Positions 1 through 3,731 of a stretch of DNA of 5,496 bases are shown here, piece by piece (the stretch's first letter is position 1; each line of letters opens with the position of its first letter). The DNA lies in contig JAFYAD010000206.1 of assembly GCA_017540915.1 (NCBI GenBank), positions 1-5,496 on the forward strand. Reading direction: 5' to 3'. This DNA comes from Lachnospiraceae bacterium. Lineage in GTDB: Bacteria; Bacillota_A; Clostridia; Lachnospirales; Lachnospiraceae. The notes under the pieces were generated by a model. That model was given only the letters and a program-made list of their open reading frames with translations, was not told the origin of the DNA and did not search any database. The position numbers were made by a program, and so were the translations under genes.

Positions 1-1304
1 ATGATAACCGCAATATTTTCATTAAGGCTGTCATAGATACCGTAATTTGACTCAACGATATCCTCCAAGAGCCTGCTGTCTCCCTCTCTCAGACCCGCAA
101 TGGCAAGACCTTTTACGATACTGGTCAGCTGCTGGTTTTTCTTAGGCTCGATAACGCGCTCGTTTCCGAACACTTCCTTTACGAGCTTAACGATGCAGGG
201 GATGGTAGAAGATCCGCCTGCCAAAAGCACTACATCGATGTCTTTCTTCTCAACGCCGCCCTTTTTCTTTGCAAGATCAAGACATGCCTTAATGCTCTCT
301 GTAATGTCATGGAAATGATGATCGATGGAATCCTCAAAATCCTGAGCGGTAAGCTCCTGCTCGATAATGTACTGGGTTCCGTCAGAATCTGTCTTTATGA
401 ACGAGAGGATCTCATTGGTCCTCTTTGAAAGCATTCTCTTAACCCAGTCCATCTCCTGGATGAACATGATACCCATCTTATTCTCGAGAAGGTAGTCCCA
501 GAGTTCGTTACGGTCAAGCTTCTCTTTGATGTGGAAATCCTTAAGGAATTTCTCTATACCGTATTTATTGAGGAAACCGTGTTTGAAAAGTTCCTCGGTG
601 AAGAGCTCGCCACCGACTGTAAGACGGTCTTTTGCAATAGCCTCATGCGGTTTGAAGATATCTTCCTCATTCTGAACCTTAAGCTTCATGATGGTGGTAT
701 CGAGAGTACCGCCACCAAAGTCAAATACAAATATGGTCTTCTCCTCGCGGAGATCAATAGCATAATCAAGTGCAACAGCCACCGGCTCTGCAACAAACAC
801 GGTCTTCTTGCGGGCTTCTCCCAAAGTAGCATAAATACCGGCCTTGTAAGCAGCCTCTACCATGACCTGTTTACATTTATCATTGTAATCAACGGGATGT
901 CCGAATACCACACCATCGATCTGAACGCTTACAGAACCCACTTCTTCCATCATCCTCTGAAGGATAAGCGCTATAATATCGCTGATATAGTAATCCTTTG
1001 AACCTATAGTAATGAATTTTACATCCTCCTGCGCCCTGTCCAGCTCAAGCTTGATAGTACGGATCAGCTTGTGATTAAGATCCGGACCTGCAAGGCTCGA
1101 AGCCCTGAGCGCATCCACACCGACCAGTTCCCTGCCGTCCTCATCAAGATACAACAGAGACGGGAGAAGAGACTCCATGCCTTTGTTGTGCGGATCTGCG
1201 TCAAACACAACCGTCTCCAGATCTTTCATCTCCGGTGCATAGCGAAGAGCTATTGATGAGTTTGTCGTTCCGAAGTCAATGCCTAATTTGTACCTGTACC
1301 CCAT
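1..1304 (-). CDS. Hsp70-family (DnaK-like) ATPase, partial: C-terminus off the left edge
   Basis: This is a DnaK/Hsp70-type chaperone ATPase, presumably cytosolic because no signal peptide is seen. The frame is open to the window edge, giving 434 complete codons. Phosphate-1 motif LGIDFGTTNS lies at residues 7-16, phosphate-2 motif FDFGGGTLDT at 194-203 and the adenosine motif VVLLAGGSSTIP at 358-369. Aligned by eye to E. coli DnaK, the catalytic residues D8, K70, E171, D194, T199 and D201 correspond to D10, K85, E173, D195, T200 and D202, so ATP hydrolysis is likely intact. The DnaK GDTHLGGEDF segment is altered to RLTVGGELF, and the interdomain linker (about 408-416) lacks the usual VLLLD form. 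It is therefore a divergent accessory Hsp70 rather than housekeeping DnaK. The ATG at 1302-1304 is preceded by AGGAGG with an 8-nt spacer. It lies 14 nt after the stop of the neighbouring 539-residue gene, so the two are probably co-transcribed. The substrate-binding domain is not visible. Confidence -1.
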   Translation of the reverse strand, partial: MGYRYKLGIDFGTTNSSIALRYAPEMKDLETVVFDADPHNKGMESLLPSLLYLDEDGRELVGVDALRASSLAGPDLNHKLIRTIKLELDRAQEDVKFITIGSKDYYISDIIALILQRMMEEVGSVSVQIDGVVFGHPVDYNDKCKQVMVEAAYKAGIYATLGEARKKTVFVAEPVAVALDYAIDLREEKTIFVFDFGGGTLDTTIMKLKVQNEEDIFKPHEAIAKDRLTVGGELFTEELFKHGFLNKYGIEKFLKDFHIKEKLDRNELWDYLLENKMGIMFIQEMDWVKRMLSKRTNEILSFIKTDSDGTQYIIEQELTAQDFEDSIDHHFHDITESIKACLDLAKKKGGVEKKDIDVVLLAGGSSTIPCIVKLVKEVFGNERVIEPKKNQQLTSIVKGLAIAGLREGDSRLLEDIVESNYGIYDSLNENIAVI

Positions 1305-1310
1305 TTTTTT

Positions 1311-1320
1311 CTCCTCCTTT
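1311..1320 (-). promoter_or_regulatory. Shine-Dalgarno site of the Hsp70 gene, touching the upstream stop codon
   Basis: On the minus strand the bases read TAA AGGAGG AG, six A residues, then ATG. The upstream gene's TAA (1319-1321) is followed at once by AGGAGG (1313-1318), which sits 8 nt before the Hsp70 ATG. A ribosome ending on the first gene covers this site, so translational coupling is likely. The site also fixes the Hsp70 start. Confidence -1.
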
Positions 1321-2938
1321 AGGATTTTTTCATTACCTTTGCAGGTTGTATATAAGTTCCGTTATTTACACCAAGTCCGAGTGAAAGGGGTTTGACCTTG
1401 TCACCTTCCTCCGCTTCGTTCTTAAACTCCACGTGATCGCCCTTTACAAAGTCGATCTCCGTGCCTGTAGACCAGTCTGTGGGCGATATAACGTAATTAA
1501 GTCCGCATTTATCCATTCCACGTCGCAACGATCCGACCAGTGTCATGATGGTCTTTCTGTATTCATCAGGCTTCATGGTGTTCTGGTAATCTCCCGCCAG
1601 GAACTCCTCCAGCCTGTCAAGCTGCTCTGATATGCCGTTTGAGATTCTCACATAAACCCTGTCCTCGATATTCAGGCACTTGTCATGCTCTGCCTCAAAC
1701 AATCTCTTGTATGCCAGAGCCTGATCGAATATAAGTGCATTCAAAAGAGAGATCGCTCTGTCTCCCAAAGCACCGTCGCGCTGGATGCGCTTGTAGTTCT
1801 TCTGGAATTCCTCGCCGTTGTCTCCGCTGCCAAGACCGATCTTGACATACATTTCCATCCATTTCAAAAGCAGGGGATTATCGCCCTGAGCCTTGGATAC
1901 CTGCATGTTGACATAAGCGATATCATAAAACTCATAATTGGCAGCTATAAAACGAACCACCACATCGAAAAGCTCCGGGCGCAGGCTCTGCCAGAAAGAA
2001 TATTCACACAGCCACAGGCTGTTGCCCTCGATGTCTTTCAGAGCATTCAACACTTCGTCCAGGAATGCCTTTTCGTTGAAATCCGCATGATACAGGCTGA
2101 AACGAAGGAAGTTCTTGATCTTGAATATATCGTAACTGCCCAATTCCTTTTCTCCGGCAAAGGCGATCAAAGCCTTTATATCTGAATTTCTGATGAAAAG
2201 ATCTACTATCTCAGTATCAGAAAGTCCCTCAAGATCATATTTCTCAGCCGGTTCAGGTTCTTTCTCAGCCTCACCGCTCTCATCAGTATCTTCTGAAGCC
2301 GGGTCTTCCTCTCCGTCACCTGTCTGTTCCGGTTCTTCCTCCGCCGTATCCTGAGTTTCTTCCTCACCGGACGGCTCTGTGCCATCCTGCTCTGTGCCGT
2401 CGGATGTATCTTCCTCTGAAACCGCAGCATCATCGGTCTCATCTATGTTATCAACCGTCTCATCCGCCTGCTCGTCAGCAGCTTTATTTACAAATCTGTC
2501 GTTGTCTTTTTTTTCTTCCTCGGCCTGCTTGAAAGTGTCCTCTATAAGTTCTATCTTGCCTTTCGAGATTTTCCCGGATCCGGAAGCACCCTTTACGGCA
2601 AGCTTGAAGTCCTTCAACACACTGTAGCTTAAATAGGGCAAAACTTTCAGACGAAGGGTGTCCTCCGTCTCCTTTTCGATGATGGCTTTCGCTTTCTTGA
2701 CCGATGAGCCTGAAATGTATAATTCCTTTATCTTATTGTATTTGTTCTCCGGCTTTGAACCTTCCGGCAAAAACTTATCAGTATTGCCGAGCACAAGCTC
2801 CACAGCCCCCGGAACGCCCTGCTTATACAGACTGAAGACCGTGTCTGAATCCTGCTCATAAGAAGCCGCATCCCGTTTTTTCTTTAACGGCTGTCCTGCC
2901 CTGTATGTCAGGTCAATCAAAAGCTCATTCTCGTCCAC
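1319..2938 (-). CDS. Hypothetical Hsp70-partner protein with acidic linker and possible GrpE-like C-terminal tail
   Basis: I do not recognise this 539-residue protein as a named family. Four parts can be seen. Residues 1-145 form a basic and mixed N-terminal module. Residues about 152-233 are a low-complexity linker dominated by Glu and Asp, probably disordered. Residues about 234-460 are predicted helical, with many aromatic residues. The C-terminal tail is about 471-539. It reads roughly like a GrpE beta-domain: hydrophobic and Gly near CGLNYVI (478-484), an Asp and a His at 496 and 502, then Gly523, Gly527 and IQPAKV (530-535), comparable to the vIRPAkV ending of GrpE. No signal peptide or membrane segment is seen. 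Its position directly before an Hsp70 gene matches the grpE-dnaK order in Bacillota, so I infer a nucleotide-exchange or substrate-handover role for that Hsp70, at moderate to low confidence. The start is GTG at 2936-2938, chosen because AGGAGG lies 7 nt upstream. Confidence -1.
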   Translation of the reverse strand: MDENELLIDLTYRAGQPLKKKRDAASYEQDSDTVFSLYKQGVPGAVELVLGNTDKFLPEGSKPENKYNKIKELYISGSSVKKAKAIIEKETEDTLRLKVLPYLSYSVLKDFKLAVKGASGSGKISKGKIELIEDTFKQAEEEKKDNDRFVNKAADEQADETVDNIDETDDAAVSEEDTSDGTEQDGTEPSGEEETQDTAEEEPEQTGDGEEDPASEDTDESGEAEKEPEPAEKYDLEGLSDTEIVDLFIRNSDIKALIAFAGEKELGSYDIFKIKNFLRFSLYHADFNEKAFLDEVLNALKDIEGNSLWLCEYSFWQSLRPELFDVVVRFIAANYEFYDIAYVNMQVSKAQGDNPLLLKWMEMYVKIGLGSGDNGEEFQKNYKRIQRDGALGDRAISLLNALIFDQALAYKRLFEAEHDKCLNIEDRVYVRISNGISEQLDRLEEFLAGDYQNTMKPDEYRKTIMTLVGSLRRGMDKCGLNYVISPTDWSTGTEIDFVKGDHVEFKNEAEEGDKVKPLSLGLGVNNGTYIQPAKVMKKS

Positions 2939-2944
2939 AGGTTT

Positions 2945-2952
2945 ACCTCCTC
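2945..2952 (-). promoter_or_regulatory. Shine-Dalgarno site deciding a GTG start
   Basis: The minus strand reads GAGGAGGT, then six bases, then GTG at 2938. AGGAGG (2946-2951) lies 7 nt before the GTG. No in-frame ATG lies nearby with a comparable site, so the GTG start is well supported. Confidence -1.
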
Positions 2953-3006
2953 GTCACTATCCCTTAAAAAGACGCAAAATCACGTACTTAACACACTCAT
3001 TGTAGG

Positions 3007-3035
3007 ATTTTACCACAACATTTAAAAAAATACAA
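3007..3035 (-). promoter_or_regulatory. Sigma-A type extended -10 promoter of the Hsp70-partner operon
   Basis: The -35 box is TTGTAT (3030-3035), the spacer is 17 nt and the -10 box is TAAAAT (3007-3012). TGG stands directly before the -10, making it an extended -10 promoter. Transcription should begin near position 3000, leaving a leader of about 60 nt before the GTG start. No CIRCE inverted repeat (TTAGCACTC-N9-GAGTGCTAA) is present, so control by HrcA is not indicated. Confidence -1.
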
Positions 3036-3083
3036 CAATTCTTTGGTTAATATTTATATTATTTTGTCAAACCGCCCAAAACG

Positions 3084-3095
3084 AAAGTATACTTT
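3084..3095. repeat. 12-bp perfect palindrome upstream of the Hsp70-partner operon
   Basis: The sequence AAAGTATACTTT is a perfect inverted repeat. It lies about 50 bp upstream of the -35 box of the operon and 37 bp past the tRNA-Gly terminator U-tract. It could be a regulator binding site or chance in AT-rich DNA. No factor can be assigned. Confidence -1.
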
Positions 3096-3129
3096 TGAGG
3101 AAGCGTAGAATCGAGTGCGCTATGCTCCA

Positions 3130-3167
3130 CGAAAAAAGGAGCATACCTTGTGTATGCTCCTTTTTCG
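3130..3167 (-). terminator. Intrinsic terminator after tRNA-Gly
   Basis: A 9-bp stem, GGAGCATAC with GTATGCTCC (3152-3160 with 3138-3146), encloses a 5-nt loop. It is followed on the minus strand by six T residues (3132-3137). Flanking A and T runs extend the pairing, so it may also work on the plus strand. It begins a few bases after the tRNA-Gly 3' end and separates the tRNA unit from the Hsp70-partner operon. A second copy of GGAGCATA (3121-3128, minus strand) follows and could compete for the middle arm. Confidence -1.
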
Positions 3168-3172
3168 TAGAG

Positions 3173-3245
3173 AGCGATAGACGGGGCTCGAACCCGCGGT
3201 CTCGACCTTGGCAAGGTCGCGCGTTACCAACTACGCCACTATCGC
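3173..3245 (-). tRNA. tRNA-Gly(GCC)
   Basis: A 73-nt cloverleaf is complete. The acceptor stem GCGATAG/CTATCGC is perfect and the discriminator is U73. The D-loop contains TAGTTGGTAA. The anticodon stem CGACC/GGTCG carries loop TTGCCAA with anticodon GCC at 3210-3212, and the T-loop is TTCGAGC. The bases after the discriminator are not CCA, so the end must be added by a tRNA nucleotidyltransferase. The gene has its own promoter and terminator and so forms a single-gene unit. Confidence -1.
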
Positions 3246-3271
3246 ACGTGTTCTGTTCTGTTTGACACGAA

Positions 3272-3284
3272 TGGTATCATACCA
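3272..3284. repeat. 13-nt palindrome covering the -10 box of the tRNA-Gly promoter
   Basis: The sequence TGGTATCATACCA is a perfect inverted repeat of 6 + 1 + 6 bases. It overlaps the whole -10 hexamer (3276-3281), where an operator would block RNA polymerase. Part of the symmetry arises from the extended -10 sequence TGG-TATGAT itself, so it may be coincidental. Confidence -1.
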
Positions 3285-3304
3285 CGGTCAAAACCAAATG
3301 TCAA
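3276..3304 (-). promoter_or_regulatory. Strong sigma-A promoter of tRNA-Gly
   Basis: The -35 box is a perfect TTGACA (3299-3304), the spacer is 17 nt, and the -10 box is TATGAT (3276-3281) preceded by TGG (extended -10). The predicted start near 3269 leaves about 24 nt before the mature tRNA. Confidence -1.
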
Positions 3305-3323
3305 GAACTTTTTTTATTTTTTC

Positions 3324-3458
3324 AAGTTGATCAAACCTGAACTGTGTACAACAGAAATCATCTCCTGATCCCTATTGTAAAATTTTATCAGCCCTGTCGG
3401 GCTTACGAAAATTTATTACACAAATTTTCGTCATCTGCCTCCGGCAGTTTGATAAGAT
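3324..3458 (-). repeat. Structured intergenic element between tRNA-Met and tRNA-Gly, possible dispersed repeat
   Basis: This stretch carries dense inverted repeats. The arm ATTTTATCA (3382-3390) pairs with TGATAAGAT (3450-3458), with one G·T. Inside are three hairpins: AGCCC/GGGCT (3390-3394 with 3399-3403), ACGAAAATTT/AAATTTTCGT (3405-3414 with 3422-3431) and CTGCC/GGCAG (3435-3439 with 3443-3447). A second block holds GATCA (3329-3333) and TGATC (3366-3370) around a CTGT/ACAG hairpin. On the minus strand the element starts 3 nt after tRNA-Met ends and stops just before the tRNA-Gly promoter. It holds no convincing gene. It may be a dispersed repeat, a processing or termination structure for the tRNA transcript, or both. 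The outer limits are approximate. Confidence -1.
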
Positions 3459-3461
3459 GAA

Positions 3462-3535
3462 TAGCGAGAGGGGGACTTGAACCCTCGACACTACGGGTAT
3501 GAACCGTATGCTCTAGCCAGCTGAGCTATCTCGCC
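3462..3535 (-). tRNA. tRNA-Met(CAU), elongator type
   Basis: A 74-nt cloverleaf. The acceptor stem GGCGAGA/TCTCGCT begins with a G·U pair and ends in discriminator A. The D-arm reads AGCTCAGCTGGCTAGAGC. The anticodon stem TACGG/CCGTA carries loop TTCATAC with anticodon CAT at 3499-3501, and the T-loop is TTCAAGT. The initiator hallmarks (C1 mismatch and three G-C pairs in the anticodon stem) are absent. The body resembles Bacillus elongator tRNA-Met more than a lysidine-modified tRNA-Ile. CCA is not encoded. It lies 30 nt after tRNA-Val and is probably transcribed with it. Confidence -1.
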
Positions 3536-3565
3536 ATATCGTGAATCCCGCACATCCATAAAAAG

Positions 3566-3638
3566 TGGGGCCTATAGGGCTCGAACCTATGACCCTCTGC
3601 TTGTAAGGCAGATGCTCTCCCAGCTGAGCTAAGACCCC
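3566..3638 (-). tRNA. tRNA-Val(UAC)
   Basis: A 73-nt cloverleaf. The acceptor stem GGGGTCT/AGGCCCC contains one wobble and the discriminator is A. The D-arm contains AGCTCAGCTGGGAGAGC. The anticodon stem TCTGC/GCAGA carries loop CTTACAA with anticodon TAC at 3603-3605, and the T-loop is TTCGAGC. CCA is not encoded. It is the first gene of the Val-Met tRNA unit, with a consensus promoter directly upstream. Confidence -1.
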
Positions 3639-3670
3639 ATTCGGATGTCGTTTTCGCAACCGACTTTGAT

Positions 3671-3699
3671 ACTATACAAAAAACTTTCGCTCTTGTCAA
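3671..3699 (-). promoter_or_regulatory. Sigma-A promoter of the tRNA-Val/tRNA-Met unit
   Basis: The -35 box is a perfect TTGACA (3694-3699), the spacer is 17 nt and the -10 box is TATAGT (3671-3676). Transcription should begin near 3664, about 26 nt before tRNA-Val. AT-rich DNA lies just upstream of the -35 box and could act as an UP element. Confidence -1.
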
Positions 3700-3731
3700 C
3701 ATAAATTTTTATTTTTTTTAAAAATCTCTTC

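Noticed and set aside
531..1001. Plus-strand open frame opposite the Hsp70 gene
   Set aside because: The minus strand here encodes conserved Hsp70 motifs; the plus frame is a shadow.
2565..2590. Walker A-like stretch GASGSGK (residues 117-123) in the 539-residue protein
   Set aside because: The residue after Lys is Ile rather than Ser or Thr, and no Walker B or other nucleotide-binding motif follows, so it is not called as an ATPase.
2980..3000. Six-codon minus-strand ORF (ATG to TGA) in the operon leader
   Set aside because: Its ATG falls at the predicted transcription start, leaving no room for a ribosome binding site.
2979..3000. GAGTGTGTTAA as half of a CIRCE operator
   Set aside because: It does not match GAGTGCTAA and has no properly spaced inverted partner.
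3065..3070. Perfect TTGACA on the minus strand as a second -35 box for the chaperone operon
   Set aside because: No acceptable -10 hexamer lies 15 to 19 nt downstream of it.
3286..3304. GGTCAAA ... TGTCAA as tandem CtsR boxes
   Set aside because: The spacing and second heptamer do not fit, and the second copy is the -35 box of the tRNA-Gly promoter.
3319..3366. Fifteen-codon minus-strand ORF starting MISVVHSSG
   Set aside because: AGGAG abuts the ATG with no spacer, there is no other coding evidence, and it lies inside the putative repeat.
3705..3725. AT-only inverted repeat after the dehydratase activase gene as a terminator
   Set aside because: The 7-bp stem has no G-C pair and the loop is a homopolymer, so it would be too weak; read-through into the tRNA unit is possible.
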